Assembly: GCF_018119405.1 (NCBI RefSeq)
Contig: NZ_JAGPWC010000029.1
Location: forward strand, 1-64,000
Length of the DNA stretch: 64,000 bases
Direction: 5' to 3'
Source: Massilia sp. ST3
GTDB lineage: Bacteria > Pseudomonadota > Gammaproteobacteria > Burkholderiales > Burkholderiaceae_D
Numbering within the stretch: position 1 is the stretch's first letter; each line of letters begins with the position of its first letter. This document shows, one piece after another, positions 8,898-17,797 of this stretch. The notes under the pieces were generated by a model. That model searched no databases, had not been told where the DNA came from, and worked only from the letters and a program-made list of their open reading frames with translations. The position numbers and the translations under genes were made by a program.

Positions 8898-9618
8898 CGA
8901 TGCACAAATCCTGATCGCGCGCCTGCTGACGCACCAGACCCTGCGCCGCGACGACAAGATGGTCAAGCGCGCGCTGTCCGACGAGCAGTTCCGCATCGAA
9001 GTCGACAAGCGCCTGCTGGAATCGGGCCTCAAGCTGCTCGACAACGTGTACGCCGACCACGTGACCATCGCCCTGCACCGCAACGTGGAACCGAAGATCT
9101 TCGGCGCCAAGGACATCTGGCAGAACAACAACTTCGGCCTGACCCGCGACGGCGTGGCCCTCTTGGTGGTGCTGTGGGCGCAGATCATCCTGCCCAAGCG
9201 CGAGCGCCAGGAGACCCACGTCACGGTGGACGACGACCAGACCGACATGTTCGAGAAGGATGCGCCGATCCCGCGCGCCGAGGACACCTCGATCGGCATC
9301 TCGTACACCGCGCTGCTGTCGGACTTCGGCGACAAGCTCGGCAAGAAGACGCGCATGGACATGAACCTGGGCGTGCTGGCCAAGCTGGGCTTCATCGAGC
9401 GCCGCGGCGACGTGATCCTGGAGGGCCCGCTGCTGGACCTGATGATGGACACCGACGTGCTCAAGGAGCGCATCATCAACGGCGCGCTGGCCGAGGTGTT
9501 CAAGCGCGCCCCGCTGGCCGCCGCCCCGCGCCGCGCACCGGCCGACGCCGAAGCCGCGAACGACCCGGTGGCCGAAGCCGCCGCCGCGCCTGAAGAAGTA
9601 CCTGACACCCCGAATTGA
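8890..9618 (+). CDS. mksE: MksE-like KITE subunit of SMC condensin
   Basis: A 242-residue protein between the kleisin-like and SMC-like genes. It has the size and tandem winged-helix look of MukE/MksE/JetB: an N-terminal helical/wing unit (residues 1-105), a second unit around TALLSDFGDKLGKKTRMDMN and LAKLGFIERRGDVILEGP, then an Ala/Pro/Glu-rich tail of about 35 residues. KITE proteins dimerise and bind the kleisin middle region. The ATG lies inside the end of the previous gene (8-base overlap) and the stop is 8 bases before the SMC gene. The disordered tail is unusual for the family but typical of GC-rich genomes. Confidence 0.7.
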   Translation: MNDDAQILIARLLTHQTLRRDDKMVKRALSDEQFRIEVDKRLLESGLKLLDNVYADHVTIALHRNVEPKIFGAKDIWQNNNFGLTRDGVALLVVLWAQIILPKRERQETHVTVDDDQTDMFEKDAPIPRAEDTSIGISYTALLSDFGDKLGKKTRMDMNLGVLAKLGFIERRGDVILEGPLLDLMMDTDVLKERIINGALAEVFKRAPLAAAPRRAPADAEAANDPVAEAAAAPEEVPDTPN

Positions 9619-9626
9619 GATAGCCG

Positions 9627-12449
9627 ATGTTCCACATTAAATCACTCGAACTGGTCCACTGGGATTACTGGCAGCGGATCAAGAACATCCCGCTGGACGC
9701 CAAGATCATCACCATCGCCGGCCAGAACGGCTCGGGCAAGACCACCCTGCTGGATGCGCTGCGCACCCTGTTCGGCCTGGACTGCTCGATGGGACGCACC
9801 TATAAGCACTATGCGCGCCACTCGGGTCAGCAAAGCGCCTGGATCCGCGCCGTGGTCGACAACGCGCCGGTCGGTCGCCAGCTGTCGAACCGTCCGTTCC
9901 GCCATTCGGGCTTCTTCTCGGACGACGAGGTGACCCTGTTCTGCCAGGTGCAAAAGAACGGCGGCGACTGGAAGCGCCAGTACCTGATGCGTCCGGGGAA
10001 CGTCGACATCGAGGAAGTCACCGAGGCCACCGACTGGCTGGGCGTCGAGAACTACCGCAAACGCCTGGCCTCCGCCGGCCTGTCGCCCGCGATGTCGAAG
10101 GTGCTGGCCCTGGAGCAGGGCGAGACCGACAAGCTGTGCGAATACGCGCCGCGCCAGCTGCTGGACCTGGTGTTCCAGGTGTTCGGCGACAAGGAAGTGC
10201 TGGACGCTTATGACGAAGCCAAGCGCCACCAGCGCGACACCGAGACGGAACTGAAGCGCTTCGAGGCCGAGCTGGAAACCTCGCGCATCAACCTCGAGGG
10301 CCTGCGCCTGCGCGTCGCCAACTACCACCAGTGGGAAGACCTGCACAAGGAAAAGCGCGACCTGAAGGAAGAAGTGCTGCCGGCGCTCGAATACCACGAG
10401 GCGCGCGAGAAGGCCGCGAGCATGAGCCGCAACCTGCGCGAGGCGCGCAAGCCCCTGGTGCAGGCCGACAGCATGCTGACCGAGAAGCGCAACCAGCTCG
10501 CGGCCCAGCAGCGCGCCCTGACCGAGGCCCAGAAGCTGGAGACCCAGCTGGAGCAGGAAGGCACCGAGCTCGCCAGCCGCCTGACCCAGGTCAACGCGCG
10601 CCTGAAACCGCTGGAAAGCGTGCTGGAACAGCGCGACCGCCTGCAGAAGCTGGCGGCGGACGCCGGCGCCGACATCGCGGAAGTCGCCAAGCAGCTCGAG
10701 GAAAAGGAAGCGGAGCTGGCGCGCCAGAAGGGCAAGCGCGAAGCCGTCTCCACCAAGATCGCCGCCGAGATGGCGACCATCTCCGCGCTGCAGGGCAAGA
10801 GCGCGATGCCGGAGCCGGAAGCCCAGCGCCTGATGCGCCGCGCCCTGCGCGACGAGGGCATCGCCCACGCCATGCTGTCGGACATCGTCGAAGTGACCGA
10901 TCCGAAGTGGCAGGGCGCGGTCGAGGGCGTGCTGGGCGGCTACGCCTCGGTGGTGCTGCTCGAGAAAGCCAAGGATGCCCCGGCGGCCTACCGCCTGGCG
11001 GAGAAGGAACGCTATCGCCACTTCATCGTCCCGGACTGCGTCGAGGCGCCGGAAGTGAAGGACGACAGCCTGCTGTCGGTGGTGCGTTTCTCGTCCAAGG
11101 CGCCGGGCTGGCTGATCGACCAGCTGGCGCGCATCGAGCGTGTCGATTCGGTGGACGAGGGCTTCAAGACCCGCGCCGACGAGTGGATCACGCCGGACGC
11201 CTACCACCGCGAACGCCGCGGCGGCCGCTCGCTGTTTGTCGAGCCCTCGCGCTACCGTTTCGGCGCGGCCGGCAAGACCCAGCGCCTGGAAGCGATCCAG
11301 AAGCTGCTCCCTGACCTGGAAGCGCAGGAAGACGCGCTGACCCTGACGATCTCGAAGCTGGCCACCGAAGTGGGCGGCCTGAAGGCGCGCCTGGCGGGCG
11401 TGGACGCGGCCAAGGAACTGGCCGCGCGCCAGGCCGAGTTCGAGGAAGCCGCGCGTTCGGTGGCGCCGCTGCGCACCGAGCGCCTGGAAGTGGGCGCCCG
11501 CCTGGGCGAGCTGCAGACCCTGAGCAAGAACGCGACGGTGGCGCGCACCCGCGCCGACACAGTGTGGCAGAACGCGCGCATGGCGCTGTCGGAAGCGGAA
11601 GCGGGCATGCGCCTGAACCACCGCCGCCAGCTCGAGCAGCGCACCGAGCACGCCAAGGCGCTGCTCGACATGCGCCGCAGCTGGCGCCACGTGCCGGCCA
11701 ACTGGAAGAACGGCAACTGGCGCGGCGACCTCGTGGCCAAGCACCAGAACGCGCACCAGGTCAACCTGCGCCTGCAGTCGCTGGAACACGCGCTGGCGCG
11801 CGACGACTGGGAACTCGATCCGACCGTGATCGACCAGTACCAGCGCCTGAACGACCAGCTGCAGAACCGCCAGAGCGAGACCGAGGAGCGCCGCTACCAG
11901 AACAACCGCGCGATCGAGGCCACCGGCAATGCGCGCGGCGCCTACATCGAGCGCCTGCGCTACACGATCAAGACCTATACCAAGAACATCAAGGAACTGG
12001 GCGAACTGGCCGGCATCGACGTCCAGGCCGACCCGGTGCGCCTGGAGAACGACGACGTCCAGCTGGCCCAGGCCGGCCTGCACGTGCGCTTCAAGTTCGA
12101 CGGCAAGGACCAGATCGGCATGAACGACGGCGAAGCCTCGGGCGGCCAGCAGGTGATGAAGTCGCTGGTGCTCCTGATCGGCCTGCTGAAGTCCGAGGAA
12201 GGCTCGGGCGGCTTCGTGTTCATCGACGAACCGTTTGCCCACCTGGACATCCGCAACATCCAGCTGGTGGGCGAGTTCCTGAAGAACACCGACGCCCAGT
12301 ATTTGATGACCACGCCGCTGACGCACAATACGGACGTCTACGATCCTTCGGAGCTGACGCTCATTACCAGCAAGAAGAAGAAGGATGTGCAGTGGGCGCA
12401 GCCGATCTTCGTGCTGCAGAGGAGGAAAGAGGCGGCGAAGGCTGCTTGA
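9627..12449 (+). CDS. mksB: MksB-like SMC ATPase of condensin
   Basis: A 940-residue SMC/Rad50-type ATPase. The Walker A motif GQNGSGKT is at residues 32-39, the ABC signature SGGQ at 838-841, and Walker B VFIDEP with Asp867/Glu868 followed by the D-loop FAHLD. Long heptad-rich coiled coils span about 190-390 and 545-770, flanking a hinge-like globular region at about 395-520. The protein should fold back at the hinge to join both head halves, clamp DNA with the two upstream gene products, and hydrolyse ATP for loop extrusion or plasmid restriction. It is shorter than MukB. No topoisomerase-VI-like nuclease (JetD/MksG) follows; the operon ends at a strong terminator. This favours MksBEF over a full Wadjet system. 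Confidence 0.8.
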   Translation: MFHIKSLELVHWDYWQRIKNIPLDAKIITIAGQNGSGKTTLLDALRTLFGLDCSMGRTYKHYARHSGQQSAWIRAVVDNAPVGRQLSNRPFRHSGFFSDDEVTLFCQVQKNGGDWKRQYLMRPGNVDIEEVTEATDWLGVENYRKRLASAGLSPAMSKVLALEQGETDKLCEYAPRQLLDLVFQVFGDKEVLDAYDEAKRHQRDTETELKRFEAELETSRINLEGLRLRVANYHQWEDLHKEKRDLKEEVLPALEYHEAREKAASMSRNLREARKPLVQADSMLTEKRNQLAAQQRALTEAQKLETQLEQEGTELASRLTQVNARLKPLESVLEQRDRLQKLAADAGADIAEVAKQLEEKEAELARQKGKREAVSTKIAAEMATISALQGKSAMPEPEAQRLMRRALRDEGIAHAMLSDIVEVTDPKWQGAVEGVLGGYASVVLLEKAKDAPAAYRLAEKERYRHFIVPDCVEAPEVKDDSLLSVVRFSSKAPGWLIDQLARIERVDSVDEGFKTRADEWITPDAYHRERRGGRSLFVEPSRYRFGAAGKTQRLEAIQKLLPDLEAQEDALTLTISKLATEVGGLKARLAGVDAAKELAARQAEFEEAARSVAPLRTERLEVGARLGELQTLSKNATVARTRADTVWQNARMALSEAEAGMRLNHRRQLEQRTEHAKALLDMRRSWRHVPANWKNGNWRGDLVAKHQNAHQVNLRLQSLEHALARDDWELDPTVIDQYQRLNDQLQNRQSETEERRYQNNRAIEATGNARGAYIERLRYTIKTYTKNIKELGELAGIDVQADPVRLENDDVQLAQAGLHVRFKFDGKDQIGMNDGEASGGQQVMKSLVLLIGLLKSEEGSGGFVFIDEPFAHLDIRNIQLVGEFLKNTDAQYLMTTPLTHNTDVYDPSELTLITSKKKKDVQWAQPIFVLQRRKEAAKAA

Positions 12450-12454
12450 ACGAG

Positions 12455-12479
12455 AAGGGACCCGTGAGGGTCCCTTTTT
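12455..12479 (+). terminator. Rho-independent terminator of condensin operon
   Basis: A 9-bp stem (AAGGGACCC and its complement) with a GTGA loop is followed by a run of T and begins 5 bases after the SMC stop codon. It closes the three-gene operon and shows that no fourth gene is cotranscribed. Confidence 0.9.
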
Positions 12480-12499
12480 ACTTTGGTGGTGTGCTGCGG

Positions 12500-12533
12500 A
12501 ACTTGGGTCCCCGCGAAGGCGGGGACCCAAGTT
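12500..12533. repeat. REP-like hairpin, CTTC-loop family
   Basis: A perfect 15-bp inverted repeat with a four-base loop (GAAG here, CTTC on the other strand). Its core resembles the hairpins at 27843-27870 and 58519-58546. It lies between a terminator and the 3' end of a convergent gene. Confidence 0.7.
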
Positions 12534-12551
12534 TGCATGCGTATCGAGAAC

Positions 12552-13070
12552 TCACACCATATCGATCTCTTGCCGCATCCGCCGTCGCCAGCGCAGCAAG
12601 CCTGCCGAGTAGCAAGCGAAGTAGCCCGCCGTCAACCCCACGCACAGCATGGTCAGCGGCGAATCCGTCAGCCGCTCCGGCGCCACGCCCTTGCCCTGGT
12701 TCGAATAGATCTCGACACCGATGTACAGGATGCGCGCCACCAGGATCATGGCCATGATGATCCCCAGGCGGGCATTCGGTGTGAAGTAGTAGCCCTGCGG
12801 CGTATCCTCGAAGCGCGACAGCTTCAGCCCCCACACGCCGTAGCCGATCCCGCCCGCCGTTCCCACCAGCAGGGCCGCCAGGTTGTAGGGGTTGTCCAGC
12901 AGCTGGGCCGCCGGCACCAGGATCATGCCGCCGAACACCAGGATGGCGGTGTAGTGGCGCGAGACGATCGAGCGCTGGCGCGTCATTTGGGCGGCGATGC
13001 GGCGGTAGATGCGCCAGACCAGCAGCGGGGTCAGGACCAGCAGGGCCAGGGTGGTGATCGTGATTTCCAT
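12552..13070 (-). CDS. DUF1453/CcdC-like integral membrane protein
   Basis: A 172-residue protein with four or five transmembrane helices (about 5-20, 44-62, 67-85, 100-120, 137-155) joined by short loops. The overall look, including the TRQRSIVSRHYT segment after the first helix, resembles the DUF1453/CcdC family of small membrane proteins with no settled function. It is transcribed towards the condensin operon and is monocistronic. A REP-like hairpin lies between the two 3' ends. Confidence 0.6.
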   Translation of the reverse strand: MEITITTLALLVLTPLLVWRIYRRIAAQMTRQRSIVSRHYTAILVFGGMILVPAAQLLDNPYNLAALLVGTAGGIGYGVWGLKLSRFEDTPQGYYFTPNARLGIIMAMILVARILYIGVEIYSNQGKGVAPERLTDSPLTMLCVGLTAGYFACYSAGLLRWRRRMRQEIDMV

Positions 13071-13190
13071 GGAGCGATTTTAGGTCGAAAGCGGCATTGT
13101 AATCGACAGCCCCGGCCGGCATGGCAAGCGCCGGGCGCCGACTCGCCGTGGTAAGGTATTCTTCCAGCCAGATCCGAGGAGAACCCGGCC

Positions 13191-13358
13191 ATGTACACTG
13201 TTTTTCCTGTGCAAGCCCACCGCGCACCCGACCCGGTGCCGATCGAAGAACCGGCGCCCGAACCCTTCGACGCCCCCCATCCGCACCACCAGCCGGGTCA
13301 CCACACGCCCGCGAACGAAGAACCGATTCCGGATCACAAGCCCAGTATCCTGCACTAG
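13191..13358 (+). CDS. 55-residue Pro/His-rich small protein
   Basis: A short gene with an unusually clear start: GAGGAG lies nine bases before the ATG. It encodes 55 residues, acidic and rich in Pro and His (for example PIEEPAPEPFDAPHPHHQ), with no signal peptide or membrane helix, so probably a disordered cytoplasmic peptide; His clusters could bind metal, but that is speculation. Its stop codon TAG overlaps the tamB stop on the opposite strand within the palindrome CTAG (13355-13358), so the two genes end in the same four bases. The family was not recognised. Confidence 0.5.
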   Translation: MYTVFPVQAHRAPDPVPIEEPAPEPFDAPHPHHQPGHHTPANEEPIPDHKPSILH

Positions 13359-16300
13359 TCGAAGGCCCAGGAGTACAACACATCCAGGGCGGTATTGGTG
13401 CCGGTCTGGAACTGCAGCGTGATCCGCGGATTCAGCTTGTAGCGCAGGCGCACCAGGCTCGAGGCCGTGGTCGCGCCCTGCTCGAAGCTCAGGTAGGCGC
13501 GCGAGGAGATGCGCTTGCCCACCGTGACCACCGTTCCCTCCAGGCCCGTCGCCTGGCCGTTGGCCTGCTTCAGGCCCAGCTCGTCCACGTTGAGCGAGTT
13601 CTTCAGCTTCGAGGTGATGCCGCCGCTGCCGCCCTTGCCGCCGAGCAGGGCGCCGGCCGCGGCCGCGAGGACGTCCTTCTCGTTGCCGCTGGTGCCTTCC
13701 ATGCCATGTCCCAGCACCAGCCAGGACAGCTTTTCGCTGTCCGGCACGTTCGGGGTCGACACCAGCCGCGCCTGCGGCGCCTGGGCGGTGCCGCGCACCT
13801 GCACCCCGGCTTCCACATTGGTTTCCGATAGCTGCTCGCCCTCCGGGCGCTTGCGGACCGCCAGGACGTCGAGCGCCGGGTTGTCGTAGGCGCCGCTGAA
13901 GGTGATCACGGCGCGCTCGATCGCCAGGCGCTGGCCGTAGGCGGCGTAGGTGCCTTCGGTCGCGCGGATGGTGCCGTTGACGCGCGGCGGGCGGGCGCCG
14001 GTCTTGCGCACCCGGGCGCTGCCGGCCAGGGTCGCGTCGATACCCATGCCGCGCAGGCGGAATTCGTCGCCCAGGTCGAGCCGCAGGTCGACCATCAGGG
14101 GCATCTCCTTCTCTTCGTTCGACGGCACGGTCTTGACGCCGCGTCCCAGCACGATCACGTCGTCCGACATGGTCGGGCGGCCCTGCGGCGCCAGTTCGAT
14201 CAGGGCGCGGTCGGTCTTGAAGCGTCCTTCCAGCTCGAAGCGGTTGGCGTCGCGCACCAGCGCGGCCTGGCCGCTCAGCACGACGGTGCGGTCCGGACGC
14301 GACAGGGCTTCCAGCTTGTCCGCCGTCAGGCGCAGGTCGGCGCCCGCCAGCCCGCTCGAGAAGCGCACGAAGCCCTCGGCCGAGGCGCTGCCCTGGCGGC
14401 CCTGGAAGGCCAGGCGTTGCAGTTCCAGGCGGTCGCCCGCCAGCTGGGCGCGCAGCTCGCCGTTCTGCAGGCGCACGCCTTGCTCGGCCCAGCGCACGGC
14501 CAGCCTGTCGCCGCTGACCGTGCCGTTCAGGCTCGGGGTGCCGATGGTGCCGCCGCCCGTGAGGGCCAGGCGCAGCGCGCCATCGAGCTCCAGCCCCGGC
14601 TGGCCCGCCAGCGGCGCCAGCCAGGCGATCGAGGCCATGTCGGCATTGGCCGACATGCGCAGCGGGCTGTCGCGGTCCAGGCGTCCGCGCAGCAGCTGTG
14701 CATTGGCTTCGAGGTTGGCGCGGCCGGTGCGGGCGCCGTCGAGGTCGAGGCGGACCCGCAGGTTGCTGCCGACCACGTTGGCGCTGGCCTCGAACTGGCG
14801 CAGTCCCAGGGCGACCGGGGTATCGCCGCCCAGGATGGCGTCGCCGCGCTCGCGGAACACGCGCACGTTGCCGTCCAGGGCCGGGGCGCCGCCGGCCACC
14901 GCCGGGGCGCGCAGGTCGAGCGCCCACTGCGCGCCCAGGGTCAGGTCGCCGCGGGCGTTGTCGCGTATCGCCGGCGAGAACTGGGATAACCAGGTGAGCG
15001 GCACGTTGTCGGCGTGGCCGCGGCTGGTCCAGCGCGGGCCGTTCTTGGCGAGGGTGTCGACGGTGACGCTGCCCGAGGGCAGCTTGATCACGGCGCCGTT
15101 GAAGGCGATGCGTTCCGGCTTGGCCAGGCCCAGGATGCCCGAACCCGGCGCACCGGCGATGCGCAGCGGCACCGGGGCGGCCAGGTTCATGGCGTAGCGG
15201 CCGCGGTTCTGCAGCTGCGCCAGGGTGCCGTTCCAGGTGTCGCCGGCCAGGCCGCCGCGCACTTCGGTATTCGCATCGAAGGCGTCGCCGCGCGCCGCCA
15301 GGCGCAGCGTATGGGCGCCGCGCGTGCCTTCCGACTGCAGGCGCAATGCCGCGATGCGCGTTTCGCCGCTGGCGTAATCCTGGACCTGGACATCGGTGAC
15401 GAAGGGATCGCGTGCGCCGCGCCCCGAACCGAGGTTGGCGCTGGCGCGCAGCGCGCGCACCGTGTGCTTGCCGAGCAGCTTGAGGTTCTGGCCATCCAGC
15501 GAGGCCGTGAGCGAGGGCGTGTCCATGGTGCCCGAGAGGGCGCCGGCGCCGCGCAGGGCTCCGCCGTAGTCGGGACCGAGGGCGGCCAGCTGGGGCGCGT
15601 CGATGCGCCAGTCGAGGCGGTCGCTGCCGGCCCCAAAGCTGCCGCGTGCGTTCACGATGTTGGGGCCCACGTGCAGGTCGACATCGGCATTCGATACATG
15701 GCGCCGGTCGGCCATGAGTTTGGCATGGCCCCAGAAGGGCGATTTCGACAGGGTCGAGTCCTGTACCCGCAGGTCGAGCGCGCCGCGCCAGTCCTTGCCT
15801 GCGCGGCCGCTGGCGTCGAAACTGGCATTGATGTCGCCCGCCAGGGGCGATCCGAAGGCGGCCGGGTTGAAGCGCTGGGCCGTGCCGCTGGCCTTGAACT
15901 CGACCGCCTTGCCACCCTCGGGGCCGGCGAGCCAGGCTTCGCCGCTCGCGCGCAGGCTGCCGGCGTTGTCCCGGCGCTGTTTCGGCGCCCAGCCCATCCC
16001 CTGGGCATGCACCTCGAAGCTGGTGCGCGGGGCCGCCATGGTGCCGGTGGCCACGCCGCTGGCCGTCACCGCGCCGTACAAATCAGCGCGCATGGCGGCC
16101 AGGTCGCGCCCGTCCACGCGCCATTGCAGCTTGTCGCCCGCGCCGCCGAAGGCGCCGTCCAGGGCGACCGTGTTGCGGCCCAGGGCCAGGTCGGCGTCGA
16201 TGCCGCTGATGCGCTTGGCGTCGGCATGCAGCTTGCCGCTGCCGCTCAGTGCCTGGCCGAGCAGGCGGCTGCGGCGCACGGCGAAGTCGGCGTCCACGCG

Positions 16301-17797
16301 CCAGGCGGGCGCCAGGGCGCCGGCCGCGTTGACGCTGGCGTTGATGTCGGCGTCAGGATAGTCGCCCAGCGCGGACGGATCGAAGCGGCTGGTGTTCACC
16401 ACGCCCTTGAAGGCCTTGTCGCCGGTCAGGTTCATGCTGCCGCTGGCGGTGACGCTGCCGGCGCCCGCCGCCAGGCGCGCCTCACGCAGGGTCACCACAT
16501 TGTTTTCCAGCGTGGCCAGCGCGGCCAGGCGCATGCCCTTGTCCGCCAGGTTCGCCTGCAGTGTCTGGCGGGCAGCCTCGTTGATCACCGCGATGTCGCC
16601 GCGGATCGCGGTCGGCTTCATGCTGGCGTGGATGCCCTTCAGGTCGAAGCGCTCGGTATGCAGGGTGAAGCGGGCGGTGCCGATGCCTTGTTCGTCCTTG
16701 CCGCGCTGGACGCCGCCGGTGCCGGTGAAGCGGCCGGCCGCGCCGAAGTCGAGCAGCACATCCGAGACCTGGAGCGCGTCCAGGCTGCCGCCCAGTTGCC
16801 CCCGCATGGCGCGCAGCGGCAGGCGCTGCTGGTCGATGGTGCCGGCGGGGCCGTCGTTGACGAGGTCCACCCGGCCGCTGATGTTGCGCTTGTCGTCCAG
16901 CTTGCCGCTGACGGCCAGGGTCAGGTCGGCGGTCGGCAGGGAAGGGTTGAAGAAGCCCGGGTCGATATTGCGCGCGTTGATGCGCACGGCGCGCAGCGGA
17001 ATGGGGGCGAAGGGCGACAGTTCCAGCCGGCCTTCGCCGGCGGCGCGGCCGGCCTGGCCGCTGGCGTCGACCAGGGTGGTGTTCAGGTCGCCGCCGACTT
17101 TCAGCTTGAGCTGGGCGGCGCGCGCCCCCGCCTGGGCTTGCGATTGCGTGAAGCTGCCGGCGCCATCGAGCTTGAAGGGCCGTTGCGAACCGACGCTGGC
17201 ATTGGCCGCCACCAGGCCCCAGGGCGTGGAGGCGCTGGCGTCGCGCAGCACCCAGCTCTGCTTGTCGCCCTTGAGCTTGAGGCGGATGTTATCGATGCGG
17301 GTTTCGGCGCCCTTGCTCACGAACGTCGCCCGCGCCAGGCGCGCGTCGTTGACGGCGATCGGGAAGGGCGGGGCGAGCGAGGCCGGCATGGTGGTGGGCT
17401 CTTCGCTTTCCTTGAGGGTCTCCATGCGCAGGCTGGCCGCATGCAGGCTGTCGACCAGGACGCCGCTGGAGACGATCTGGCGCGGCGACCATTGCAGGTC
17501 GATCTTGTCGGCCACCACCAGCTGCTCGTCGGTGCGCCAGACGATGCGGTCGATGTGCATGGCGCCGTACAGCGATCCGGAAACGCCGGTGAGCGTGAGC
17601 TTGCCGCCGCTGGCCTTGGCCGCGCGCTGGGCGATCATCTGCAGGGTGGTCTCGCGTCCCAGGTACCACAGTGCGCCGCCGGCCAGCACGCCGGTGACGG
17701 CAAAGCCGATGGCCACGCGGCGCGGCCACTTGCGCTGGCGCGGCGCCGGGCCTGGAGAGCCCGGCGCGCCGCCGGGAGAAGTGTCCTTGGTATCCAT
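13355..17797 (-). CDS. tamB: Translocation and assembly module protein TamB
   Basis: A 1480-residue inner-membrane-anchored periplasmic protein. A short proline-rich cytoplasmic stretch is followed by one transmembrane helix (about 25-47), then an enormous repetitive beta-rich region of AsmA-like/beta-taco type, and the conserved C-terminal TamB (DUF490) domain with SWLVLGHGMEG and the terminal LRYKLNPRITLQ. TamB works with the outer-membrane protein TamA; current views give it roles in outer-membrane protein insertion and in anterograde phospholipid transport. Its ATG overlaps the tamA stop by one base (TGATG), so the pair is translationally coupled. It converges on the small gene at 13191. 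Confidence 0.92.
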   Translation of the reverse strand: MDTKDTSPGGAPGSPGPAPRQRKWPRRVAIGFAVTGVLAGGALWYLGRETTLQMIAQRAAKASGGKLTLTGVSGSLYGAMHIDRIVWRTDEQLVVADKIDLQWSPRQIVSSGVLVDSLHAASLRMETLKESEEPTTMPASLAPPFPIAVNDARLARATFVSKGAETRIDNIRLKLKGDKQSWVLRDASASTPWGLVAANASVGSQRPFKLDGAGSFTQSQAQAGARAAQLKLKVGGDLNTTLVDASGQAGRAAGEGRLELSPFAPIPLRAVRINARNIDPGFFNPSLPTADLTLAVSGKLDDKRNISGRVDLVNDGPAGTIDQQRLPLRAMRGQLGGSLDALQVSDVLLDFGAAGRFTGTGGVQRGKDEQGIGTARFTLHTERFDLKGIHASMKPTAIRGDIAVINEAARQTLQANLADKGMRLAALATLENNVVTLREARLAAGAGSVTASGSMNLTGDKAFKGVVNTSRFDPSALGDYPDADINASVNAAGALAPAWRVDADFAVRRSRLLGQALSGSGKLHADAKRISGIDADLALGRNTVALDGAFGGAGDKLQWRVDGRDLAAMRADLYGAVTASGVATGTMAAPRTSFEVHAQGMGWAPKQRRDNAGSLRASGEAWLAGPEGGKAVEFKASGTAQRFNPAAFGSPLAGDINASFDASGRAGKDWRGALDLRVQDSTLSKSPFWGHAKLMADRRHVSNADVDLHVGPNIVNARGSFGAGSDRLDWRIDAPQLAALGPDYGGALRGAGALSGTMDTPSLTASLDGQNLKLLGKHTVRALRASANLGSGRGARDPFVTDVQVQDYASGETRIAALRLQSEGTRGAHTLRLAARGDAFDANTEVRGGLAGDTWNGTLAQLQNRGRYAMNLAAPVPLRIAGAPGSGILGLAKPERIAFNGAVIKLPSGSVTVDTLAKNGPRWTSRGHADNVPLTWLSQFSPAIRDNARGDLTLGAQWALDLRAPAVAGGAPALDGNVRVFRERGDAILGGDTPVALGLRQFEASANVVGSNLRVRLDLDGARTGRANLEANAQLLRGRLDRDSPLRMSANADMASIAWLAPLAGQPGLELDGALRLALTGGGTIGTPSLNGTVSGDRLAVRWAEQGVRLQNGELRAQLAGDRLELQRLAFQGRQGSASAEGFVRFSSGLAGADLRLTADKLEALSRPDRTVVLSGQAALVRDANRFELEGRFKTDRALIELAPQGRPTMSDDVIVLGRGVKTVPSNEEKEMPLMVDLRLDLGDEFRLRGMGIDATLAGSARVRKTGARPPRVNGTIRATEGTYAAYGQRLAIERAVITFSGAYDNPALDVLAVRKRPEGEQLSETNVEAGVQVRGTAQAPQARLVSTPNVPDSEKLSWLVLGHGMEGTSGNEKDVLAAAAGALLGGKGGSGGITSKLKNSLNVDELGLKQANGQATGLEGTVVTVGKRISSRAYLSFEQGATTASSLVRLRYKLNPRITLQFQTGTNTALDVLYSWAFD

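Noticed and set aside
7524..12449. Complete Wadjet (JetABCD) plasmid-defence system
   Set aside because: No JetD/topoisomerase-VI-like gene follows or precedes; a terminator ends the operon and neighbours are unrelated.
9642..12530. Long open frame of over 900 codons opposite the SMC gene
   Set aside because: Antisense shadow of the SMC coding frame; low-complexity product and no ribosome site.
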